Made by a program: the position numbers and the translations under genes
From: Chromatiales bacterium
GTDB taxonomy: Bacteria > Pseudomonadota > Gammaproteobacteria > Thiohalomonadales > Thiohalomonadaceae
Direction: 5' to 3'
Assembly (NCBI GenBank): GCA_029864785.1
Contig: JAOTST010000085.1
Location: 1 to 6,783 of the forward strand
DNA: 6,783 nucleotides
Notes under the pieces: generated by a model
Told to the model about the DNA's origin: nothing
What the model saw: only the letters and a program-made list of their open reading frames with translations
Database searches by the model: none
Shown here: in pieces, positions 1 through 4,836 of the stretch
How positions within the stretch are numbered: the first letter of the stretch is position 1
How the letters are laid out: every line of letters starts with the position of its first letter

Positions 1-1
1 T

Positions 2-838
2 ATGAATAAGTTTATTAAAATTATCACCCTTGCAGCCGCAGTAGCCGCATTCCCTGCAGTTGTTCAAGCAACCACTCCCGAGCAAGATCGCACAGCGTTG
101 CAAAATTACATGATGAAAAAATTTCCCGGCATCCCTCTTCAAGAGTTTGCCAATGGCGTCTATGCATACGACAGCGTTGGTCGTGAAAACTGGGAAGCCA
201 TCGAAGAGTTTCCTCCATATGAAATTTTTGTCGATGCCGGCGAACAGATGTGGAACAAGAAATTTAAAAACGGCAAAAGCTTCAAAAGCTGTTTTGGGAC
301 TCCTGTAATTGCACAAAAATATCCTCACTGGGATAAAAAACAGCAGATGGTTGTAACCCTGCCACTGGCAATTAACAAATGTCTTAAAGCCAATGGTGAA
401 AAGACACTAAAATATAAGAAAGGGTCAATCAACGACATCCTCTCCTATATTGCCTATGAGTCACGTGGTAAAAAAACCAATGTAGTCATCCCAAAAGGAG
501 ATGCTGGAGCAATGAAGGCATATGAAGAAGGAAAAAAATTCTTCTATACCCGTCGTGGTCAGCTTAACTTCTCATGCGCTACCTGCCACATTCAAAATTC
601 TGGTTCACTGGCACGTGCTGAGATTTTAGGGCCTGCACTCGGTCAAACCACTCACTTCCCCGTCTATCGCTCAAAGTGGGCTACAGTGGGTACGCTACAC
701 CGTCGTTTCAGCGGTTGTAACAAAAATGTACGTGCTAAACCATTTAAAGCTCAAGGCAAAGAGTACCGCAATCTAGAGTACTTCCTGACCTATATGAGTA
801 ACGGTGTTGAGCTGAACGGTCCTGGTGCTCGTAAGTAA
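2..838 (+). CDS. soxA: SoxA, single-heme cytochrome c subunit of the SoxXA thiosulfate-oxidising complex
   Basis: SoxA pairs with SoxX in the periplasm. In the family, SoxXA oxidatively joins thiosulfate to the carrier cysteine of SoxY and passes the electrons to cytochrome c. The 278-residue product starts with a Sec signal peptide (positively charged start, Ala-rich core, likely cleavage after VQA at residue 23). One heme site is present, C192-A-T-C195-H196. Near the C terminus C239, in RRFSGCN, matches the conserved cysteine that ligates the active heme as a persulfide, with R235 four residues before it. The first heme motif of diheme SoxA is missing; C97 and C127 remain and probably form the disulfide known from single-heme SoxA. 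The ATG lies at the second base of the window, so its ribosome site and the expected soxX upstream cannot be seen. soxK follows after 36 bases. Confidence 0.95.
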   Translation: MNKFIKIITLAAAVAAFPAVVQATTPEQDRTALQNYMMKKFPGIPLQEFANGVYAYDSVGRENWEAIEEFPPYEIFVDAGEQMWNKKFKNGKSFKSCFGTPVIAQKYPHWDKKQQMVVTLPLAINKCLKANGEKTLKYKKGSINDILSYIAYESRGKKTNVVIPKGDAGAMKAYEEGKKFFYTRRGQLNFSCATCHIQNSGSLARAEILGPALGQTTHFPVYRSKWATVGTLHRRFSGCNKNVRAKPFKAQGKEYRNLEYFLTYMSNGVELNGPGARK

Positions 839-861
839 GCCCAGCACATACAATTGATTTT

Positions 862-866
862 GGAGA
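862..866 (+). promoter_or_regulatory. Ribosome binding site that decides the soxK start
   Basis: GGAGA sits 8 bases before the ATG at 875. An in-frame TTG at 854 lies upstream of this site and would add seven residues, including charged ones, to the front of the lipoprotein signal. The ATG at 875 is therefore the better start. Confidence 0.75.
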
Positions 867-874
867 AAATAATC

Positions 875-1195
875 ATGATAAAACAACTACTTTCAGCTCT
901 AGCACTGGTCGCACTTCTGAGTGGATGTGCGGGCAAAGTCGTAAAACCTGCAACCGCAGAATCTGCTAACAGTGCGATAACCGCCGCTGATGCAGCCCGC
1001 AAAAAAGCCAAAAAAGTTGGCGGCGAGTGGAGCAATACAGGCAAGATGATCAAACAGGCAAAGGGTGCAGCTAAAAAGAAGGATTTTGCAAAAGCTGTAA
1101 AAATTGCCAATAAAGCCCGTGAAGAGGGTGAGCTGGGCTACGAGCAAGCAGCCTCTCAGAGTGAGCTGCACCTACCCTCATACCTTAAATATTAA
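875..1195 (+). CDS. soxK: SoxK, SoxXA-binding lipoprotein
   Basis: The 106-residue product resembles the small SoxXA-binding protein (SoxK, also called SAXB) first described in Chlorobium, which associates with SoxXA and stimulates its activity. Started at the ATG at 875, it has a textbook lipoprotein signal: a short MIKQ start, a hydrophobic stretch and the lipobox L15-S16-G17-C18, so C18 should be lipidated. The residue after it is Ala, not Asp, which by the Lol rule favours the outer membrane. The mature part is rich in Ala and Lys, lacks Cys, and looks like two helices (about residues 28-48 and 55-95) around a GGEWSN turn. The position between soxA and soxY is the main support for the name, because low-complexity helical proteins are hard to assign by sequence alone. 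soxY begins 26 bases downstream, so co-transcription is very likely. Confidence 0.85.
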   Translation: MIKQLLSALALVALLSGCAGKVVKPATAESANSAITAADAARKKAKKVGGEWSNTGKMIKQAKGAAKKKDFAKAVKIANKAREEGELGYEQAASQSELHLPSYLKY

Positions 1196-1221
1196 TCACG
1201 TTTTACCTCGGAGTATTACCA

Positions 1222-1701
1222 ATGAGTACAGATACAAAACGAAGACTCTTCCTTAAAGGAACCTTAGCCAGCGGCGTTGTCGCTCTGGCAGCAGGCGCAG
1301 GCCTTATCAATCCACGTCAGGTTTTGGCCGCATGGCCAAAGTCGGCCTTTGAGGCCAAGAGTGTCTCTGAAGCGATGAAGGGCATTGCCGGTACCGATAC
1401 CGCAGCGGGTAATGACAAAATCACCATTAAGGCACCCGATATCGCTGAGAATGGCGCAGTGGTTCCCGTCAAGGTGGATGCAACCAAGATTAGTGGTGTT
1501 GATTCAATCGCTATTATTGCTGAAAAGAACCCAACCCCTCTGATTGCCAATTTTAAAATGGGTAAGTCAACACATGCATTCGTTTCGACCCGCATCAAGA
1601 TGGGAAAAACATCTAATGTGATCGCGGTGGTTTCTGCCGGTGGTTCGGTATCGACTGCGCGTAAAGAGGTGAAGGTCACTATCGGTGGTTGTGGCGGTTA
1701 A
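1222..1701 (+). CDS. soxY: SoxY, sulfur-carrier subunit of SoxYZ
   Basis: SoxY is the covalent carrier of the Sox cycle: thiosulfate is attached to a cysteine on its flexible C-terminal arm and is processed there by the other Sox enzymes. The 159-residue product ends in GGCGG, with the carrier Cys at 157, exactly the family signature. The N terminus is a twin-arginine signal (TKRRLFLKG, R7-R8), a hydrophobic stretch and likely cleavage after VLA at residue 36, so folded SoxYZ should be exported by Tat. The body matches the SoxY immunoglobulin-like fold, including the segment around residues 65-85 (ITIKAPDIAENGAVVPV). A ribosome site GGAG at 1210-1213 lies 8 bases before the ATG. Length is normal for the family. 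The 71-base spacer before soxZ is long for an operon but shows no convincing signal. Confidence 0.96.
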   Translation: MSTDTKRRLFLKGTLASGVVALAAGAGLINPRQVLAAWPKSAFEAKSVSEAMKGIAGTDTAAGNDKITIKAPDIAENGAVVPVKVDATKISGVDSIAIIAEKNPTPLIANFKMGKSTHAFVSTRIKMGKTSNVIAVVSAGGSVSTARKEVKVTIGGCGG

Positions 1702-1772
1702 TCCTCACAACACGTAATCGATACCTTCACCCTTTGAGTGAATTGAATTAAATAATTTCAGGAATTAGTCCA

Positions 1773-2090
1773 ATGGCAAAAAGTAGCATTAAAATCCGCG
1801 CAAAGATTAAAAAAGGCGCCTGTGAAGTAAAAGCATTGATGAAGCACCCTATGGAGACCGGTCAGCGCAAGAATAAGAAGACGGGTAAGAAGATCCCCGC
1901 TCACTTTATTCAAGAGGTGAACTGTACCCACAATGGTCAGTCGGTATTGGCCGCTGAATGGGGGGGAGCAATCTCGACCAACCCTTACCTCTCTTTTATC
2001 TTTGATGGAGCCAAGAAAGGTGAGTCTGTCACCATCAGTTGGCTCGATAATCAAGGTGGTAAAGATTCAATGACAGCAAAAATCAAATAG
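1773..2090 (+). CDS. soxZ: SoxZ, partner subunit of the SoxYZ sulfur carrier
   Basis: SoxZ forms a heterodimer with SoxY and presents the SoxY arm to SoxXA, SoxB and the other cycle enzymes. The 105-residue product shows the usual SoxZ pattern: a Lys-rich first strand, the KHPMETGQRK block (about residues 24-33), the IPAHFI segment, FIQEVNCTHNG with C51, and NPYLSF near residues 71-76. It carries no signal peptide, as is normal, since SoxZ is exported bound to the Tat-targeted SoxY. A second cysteine at C17 is visible; I attach no function to it. AGGA at 1760-1763 lies 9 bases before the ATG. The stop codon lies inside a 7-base-pair inverted repeat (2085-2105). Confidence 0.96.
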   Translation: MAKSSIKIRAKIKKGACEVKALMKHPMETGQRKNKKTGKKIPAHFIQEVNCTHNGQSVLAAEWGGAISTNPYLSFIFDGAKKGESVTISWLDNQGGKDSMTAKIK

Positions 2091-2105
2091 CACTATTCGC
2101 TATTT
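2085..2105 (+). repeat. Inverted repeat across the soxZ stop codon
   Basis: AAATAGC (2085-2091) pairs perfectly with GCTATTT (2099-2105) around a 7-base loop, and the TAG stop of soxZ is in the left arm. A T-rich stretch follows but no clean T run. Five of the seven pairs are A-T, so this is at best a weak hairpin that might pause transcription or protect the 3' end of a processed mRNA between soxZ and soxB. It could be chance. Confidence 0.35.
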
Positions 2106-2155
2106 CTGTTCTTATTTTACTTTGACCTATACGAAATATTCAGGATTGTAATTAG

Positions 2156-3919
2156 ATGACAATTTCCAGACGAGAGTTTATTCGGCTAATGGGAATGGCT
2201 GGAGCCGCAGGCATGCTGCCTGCATCCACCTTTGCGGCAGCTAAACGACCATCTGATCTCTATGAGATCCCCAAGTTTGGAAATGTTTGTCTAATGCACA
2301 TGACCGACTGTCATGCGCAACTTAATCCAGTCTATTTCCGTGAGCCCAGTGTCAACCTTGGCGTAGGTAATGCTTACGGTAAAGCACCCCATCTTGTGGG
2401 CAATGCGATGCTGAAGCACTTCGGTATCGAGAACAACTCGATCGAAGCGCATGCATTCAGCTACCTCAACTTTGATGAGGCCTCACGTGCTTACGGCAAG
2501 GTGGGCGGTTTTGCTCACCTTGCTTCGCTGGTCAAACGCATTCGTTCCGAACGCGGCAATGAGAACACCCTATTAATGGACGGTGGCGATACCTGGCAAG
2601 GGTCAGGCACCGCCTACTGGACCCGTGGCAAGGATATGGTCGGTGCCTGCAATCTGCTGGGTGTCGATGTGATGACCGGTCACTGGGAATTCACCTATAA
2701 AGACAAAGAGGTGATCGAAAACATTGGTGAATTTAAAGGTGAGTTTATCGCCCAGAACATTCACCTCAATGAAGATGCTCAATTTGATTATAAATTCAGT
2801 GAATTCAGTGGCTACAACGAAGATGACAATCGCGCCTTTAAGCCCTATACCATTAAAAATGTGGGGGGCGCACGGGTTGCTGTTATTGGTCAGGCCTTCC
2901 CCTACACCCCCATCGCCAATCCACAACGCTTTATGCCGGATTGGACCTTTGGTATCAAAGACGATGCGATGCAGGAGATGGTCGATCAGGTTCGCGAGAC
3001 TGAGAAACCCGATGTCGTGGTAGTACTTTCTCACAATGGGATGGATGTTGATCTCAAGATGGCATCTCGTGTCACTGGAATTGATGCCATCTTTGGTGGT
3101 CACACCCATGACGGCATGCCTGCTCCGACGGTAGTCAAAAATCCTGGCGGTAAAACGCTTGTCACCAATGCTGGCTCCAACGGTAAGTTTCTTGGTGTGA
3201 TGGATCTTGATGTGCGCGGCGGCAAAGTTCGTGATTTCCGCTATCGTCTGGTTCCGATTTTCTCCAATCAGCTACCCGCTGATCACGAAATGCAGAGCTA
3301 TATCGATAACGTCCGTAAACCTTATAAAGATGTGCTTGAGGAGAAACTCGCCGTAGCGGGTGAGACTCTCTATCGTCGTGGTAATTTTAACGGCACGTTT
3401 GATCAGATTATCTGTGATGCCCTTAACACGGTGAATGATTCTCAGATCTCGCTGTCTCCCGGTTTCCGCTGGGGCACTACAGTGCTCCCTGGACAAAATA
3501 TCACCATGGATCATGTGATGGATCAAACCTGTATCACCTATCCAGAGACCTACCGTCGTGAGATGAGTGGCGAAGACATCAAGCTGATTTTAGAGGATGT
3601 CTGCGACAACCTCTTTAACGATGACCCCTACTTCCAGCAAGGTGGCGATATGGTGCGCGTGGGTGGTCTTGATTACGTCTGCCGTCCCAATAATAAGATG
3701 GGCAAACGCATCAGCAATATGACACTTGATGATGGCACCCCCATTGATGCAAGCAAGAAATATGTCGTCGGAGGATGGGCAACCGTTGGATCGAAATCAC
3801 CCGGACGTCCTATATGGGATGTTGTTGCCGACTACATGCGCTTGCAAGAGACTGTCTCTATTAAAAAGCTCAATACGCCCAAGCTTGTCGGTGTTGATGG
3901 CAACCCTGGAGTTGGTTAA
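2156..3919 (+). CDS. soxB: SoxB, dimanganese sulfate thiohydrolase
   Basis: SoxB hydrolyses the terminal sulfone from the SoxY cysteine and releases sulfate in the periplasm. It belongs to the metallophosphoesterase / 5'-nucleotidase superfamily and binds two manganese ions. The 587-residue product starts with a Tat signal (SRREFIR, R5-R6, then a hydrophobic stretch ending near residue 29). Metal-site motifs appear in the family order: TDCHAQL with D51 and H53, DGGDTWQGSGT with D145, GHWEFTY with H176, LSHNG with H293 and GGHTHDG with H316 and H318. The VYFREP segment next to the first motif is typical of SoxB rather than of general nucleotidases. The remainder, to about residue 580, is the substrate-side C-terminal domain. 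AGGA at 2142-2145 lies 10 bases before the ATG. It is the last gene of the operon, 65 bases after soxZ, with a strong terminator 42 bases after its stop. Confidence 0.97.
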   Translation: MTISRREFIRLMGMAGAAGMLPASTFAAAKRPSDLYEIPKFGNVCLMHMTDCHAQLNPVYFREPSVNLGVGNAYGKAPHLVGNAMLKHFGIENNSIEAHAFSYLNFDEASRAYGKVGGFAHLASLVKRIRSERGNENTLLMDGGDTWQGSGTAYWTRGKDMVGACNLLGVDVMTGHWEFTYKDKEVIENIGEFKGEFIAQNIHLNEDAQFDYKFSEFSGYNEDDNRAFKPYTIKNVGGARVAVIGQAFPYTPIANPQRFMPDWTFGIKDDAMQEMVDQVRETEKPDVVVVLSHNGMDVDLKMASRVTGIDAIFGGHTHDGMPAPTVVKNPGGKTLVTNAGSNGKFLGVMDLDVRGGKVRDFRYRLVPIFSNQLPADHEMQSYIDNVRKPYKDVLEEKLAVAGETLYRRGNFNGTFDQIICDALNTVNDSQISLSPGFRWGTTVLPGQNITMDHVMDQTCITYPETYRREMSGEDIKLILEDVCDNLFNDDPYFQQGGDMVRVGGLDYVCRPNNKMGKRISNMTLDDGTPIDASKKYVVGGWATVGSKSPGRPIWDVVADYMRLQETVSIKKLNTPKLVGVDGNPGVG

Positions 3920-3934
3920 TTTTAAAATTCCTTC

Positions 3935-3957
3935 CTTATGATTTCCTTTATCATAAG
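3935..3957 (+). repeat. AT-rich inverted repeat between soxB and its terminator
   Basis: CTTATGA (3935-3941) and TCATAAG (3951-3957) form a perfect 7-base-pair stem with a 9-base loop. Only four T/A bases separate it from the strong terminator stem. It may form an extra mRNA 3'-end hairpin. It is not followed by a long T run, so I do not call it a terminator on its own. Confidence 0.4.
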
Positions 3958-3961
3958 TTTT

Positions 3962-3989
3962 AGGGCTCTCTTTTGAGGGCCCTTTTTTT
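3962..3989 (+). terminator. Intrinsic terminator of the sox operon
   Basis: AGGGCTCTC (3962-3970) pairs with GAGGGCCCT (3975-3983), nine pairs with a single G-U wobble, closing a TTTT loop. Six further T follow directly (3984-3989). Stem strength, loop size and T tract fit a Rho-independent terminator on the + strand, 42 bases after the soxB stop. Confidence 0.92.
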
Positions 3990-3990
3990 G

Positions 3991-4062
3991 CCTACAGGAA
4001 GTAGGTATGCCGCGATCGCAAGGATGCGAAGGAGCGGTGACCGACTTGCCGGTAACTTTTTT
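3991..4062 (+). ncRNA. GC-rich multi-hairpin element with GGA loops (candidate regulatory RNA or dispersed repeat)
   Basis: Right after the sox terminator lies a block much richer in GC than the rest of the spacer. First hairpin: CCTAC (3991-3995), loop AGGAA, GTAGG (4001-4005). Second: CCGC (4010-4013) with GCGG (4034-4037), then TCGCA (4016-4020) with TGCGA (4025-4029) closing an AGGA tetraloop; a third AGGA (4030-4033) lies in the internal loop. Third: GTGACCG (4037-4043) with CGGTAAC (4050-4056), one G-A mismatch, followed by six T (4057-4062). The loop contexts ACAGGAAGT and CAAGGATG resemble CsrA/RsmA sites. No promoter is recognisable between the terminator and the block, which argues against a free-standing small RNA. 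A dispersed intergenic repeat or a second, weaker terminator are real alternatives. The strand is taken from the T run. Confidence 0.35.
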
Positions 4063-4194
4063 ATCGTTTTCGGCAATTATAACCATCAGCCCAAGGCTAA
4101 TTATTTAAATATTGAACTACAGTATCTGAGAAATATAATTAAATAACCTAAGTAACATTTTGTTTTTAATAAAACATTAGCACATTACTGATAT

Positions 4195-4206
4195 CTGATT
4201 AATCAG
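4195..4206. promoter_or_regulatory. 12-base palindrome, possible operator
   Basis: CTGATTAATCAG is a perfect 12-base palindrome about 210 bases before the STAS start. A related string with one extra A (GATTAAATCAGCT, 4775-4787) lies in the predicted sixA promoter. It could be a dimeric regulator site; the family of the regulator is unknown. Confidence 0.3.
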
Positions 4207-4207
4207 C

Positions 4208-4237
4208 TTCCTACAAGATATAAATACGATTCCTACA
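4208..4237 (+). repeat. Direct repeat TTCCTACA with 22-base period
   Basis: TTCCTACA occurs at 4208-4215 and 4230-4237, 22 bases apart, which is about two helical turns and would place two bound proteins on the same DNA face. A TATAAAT string (4219-4225) lies between the copies. The six-base core CCTACA also opens the hairpin block at 3991. Confidence 0.35.
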
Positions 4238-4349
4238 GACAGCGGCTTATAGATATTCTAGAGTTTAACCACTCAGAAGGAGGCATCCTATTTTTTCTGT
4301 TTAACAACCACATAGCCTTACACCGTGGCTCATAGAGGGAATTTATTGA

Positions 4350-4397
4350 ATGCTTAAAGACTCATCAAAGATATGGATGAGCAAATTTAAAGCTTAG
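4350..4397 (+). CDS. Possible 15-residue small peptide or leader ORF
   Basis: ATG at 4350 opens a 15-codon frame (MLKDSSKIWMSKFKA) ending in TAG at 4395-4397. GAGGGA (4335-4340) lies 9 bases before the ATG, a better spacing than the ribosome site of the STAS gene 16 bases downstream. The peptide is Lys-rich and resembles no family I know; no run of one amino acid suggests a classical attenuator. Its translation could influence translation of the STAS gene, or the frame may be chance in AT-rich DNA. Confidence 0.25.
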   Translation: MLKDSSKIWMSKFKA

Positions 4398-4413
4398 ATT
4401 GTAGAGGGATATT

Positions 4414-4725
4414 ATGACTATTAACAGCAGATACATCAAAGAGAAAAAACTTTATTCCATCGTAATGGGACAGGATTTTAACTACTCCGATTATCGCGAT
4501 TTTAAGGGGGCATACGAGAAGATACCTGTCGATGCCGAGGCTCTTGAACTTAACCTTAAAAACACAATGCATATCGATAGTTCGGCTCTAGGAATGATGC
4601 TGCTTATGAATGAGCATGTCCATAAACAGGTTTCACATATTGATGTCACCAACTCTAATCCGAATGTATTAAAGATATTTGAAATATCGCACTTTAAGAA
4701 AATTTTTAATATCACCTCACACTAA
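4414..4725 (+). CDS. Single-domain STAS protein, HsbA-like anti-sigma-factor antagonist
   Basis: The 103-residue cytoplasmic product is a bare STAS domain. Such proteins switch partners according to the phosphorylation of one serine; SpoIIAA of Bacillus and HsbA of Pseudomonas are the known models. The key motif is LELNLKNTMHIDSSALGMMLL: D55 then S56, where S56 aligns with the phosphorylated serine of SpoIIAA, followed by S57-A58-L59-G60. The N-terminal FNYSDYRDFKGAYE segment (22-35) and the C-terminal VLKIFEISHFKKIFNI (85-100) are also typical of the HsbA type found in gammaproteobacteria. No signal peptide or membrane segment. GAGGG (4404-4408) lies only 5 bases before the ATG, a slightly tight spacing. 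No kinase or phosphatase partner of the RsbW/SpoIIE type is encoded nearby, so the partners must be elsewhere. The STAS fold is certain; the HsbA-like role is inferred. Confidence 0.85.
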   Translation: MTINSRYIKEKKLYSIVMGQDFNYSDYRDFKGAYEKIPVDAEALELNLKNTMHIDSSALGMMLLMNEHVHKQVSHIDVTNSNPNVLKIFEISHFKKIFNITSH

Positions 4726-4769
4726 AGGCTGACTATTCCCGAATCAATTATTGTAAAACGCTATACCAA

Positions 4770-4797
4770 TTCACGATTAAATCAGCTGGTCTATAAT
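4770..4797 (+). promoter_or_regulatory. Predicted sigma70-type promoter of the sixA-like gene
   Basis: TTCACG (4770-4775, four of six matches to the -35 consensus), a 16-base spacer and a perfect TATAAT (4792-4797). Transcription would start near 4804, giving a leader of about 33 bases before the GTG start at 4837. The spacing and perfect -10 box suggest this gene is transcribed separately from the STAS gene. Confidence 0.6.
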
Positions 4798-4808
4798 GGT
4801 TTTCCATC

Positions 4809-4820
4809 CACTATATAGTG
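4809..4820. promoter_or_regulatory. 12-base palindrome just downstream of the promoter, possible operator
   Basis: CACTATATAGTG is a perfect palindrome beginning about five bases after the predicted transcription start. In that position a bound repressor would block initiation or early elongation. It could also form a very weak mRNA hairpin ahead of the start codon. No regulator gene is adjacent. Confidence 0.35.
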
Positions 4821-4836
4821 TCAGAGATATTCGATT

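Larger units (their letters stand above)
4063..4413. other. AT-rich intergenic region upstream of the STAS gene
   Basis: About 350 bases without a credible long reading frame on either strand and without a recognisable tRNA or other RNA gene. It holds an AT-only-loop dyad TGTTTT/AAAACA (4161-4176), the palindrome at 4195-4206, a spaced TTCCTACA repeat (4208-4237), an AAGGAGG ribosome-site-like string at 4277-4283 with no usable start codon behind it, and a 15-codon frame at 4350-4397. I could not find a promoter with both boxes near consensus, though one is expected here for the downstream gene. The length and dyads suggest a regulated promoter or an untranslated leader. Confidence 0.5.

Noticed and set aside
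854..874. Longer SoxK starting at TTG 854
   Set aside because: The added residues would precede a normal lipoprotein signal, and the ribosome site GGAGA lies downstream of that TTG at the right distance from the ATG at 875.
1726..1742. Inverted repeat TTCAC/GTGAA in the soxY-soxZ spacer
   Set aside because: Only five base pairs with a 7-base loop and no T run; not above what chance gives.
2603..3109. 168-codon open frame on the - strand within soxB
   Set aside because: It lies entirely antisense to well-conserved soxB codons and its product shows no recognisable family; it is a shadow frame.
4012..4019. GCGATCGC, the core of the cyanobacterial HIP1 palindrome
   Set aside because: A single copy in a non-cyanobacterial context; it is part of the hairpin block and needs no separate explanation.
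4274..4299. AAGGAGG ribosome-site-like string with flanking CAGAA/TTCTG arms and six T
   Set aside because: No ATG, GTG or TTG at a usable distance, and the inner stem has only four pairs, so neither a gene start nor a terminator is supported.
3991..4413. CRISPR array, insertion sequence or tRNA in the long spacer
   Set aside because: No regularly spaced identical repeats, no transposase frame or terminal inverted repeats with a target duplication, and no cloverleaf could be recognised.
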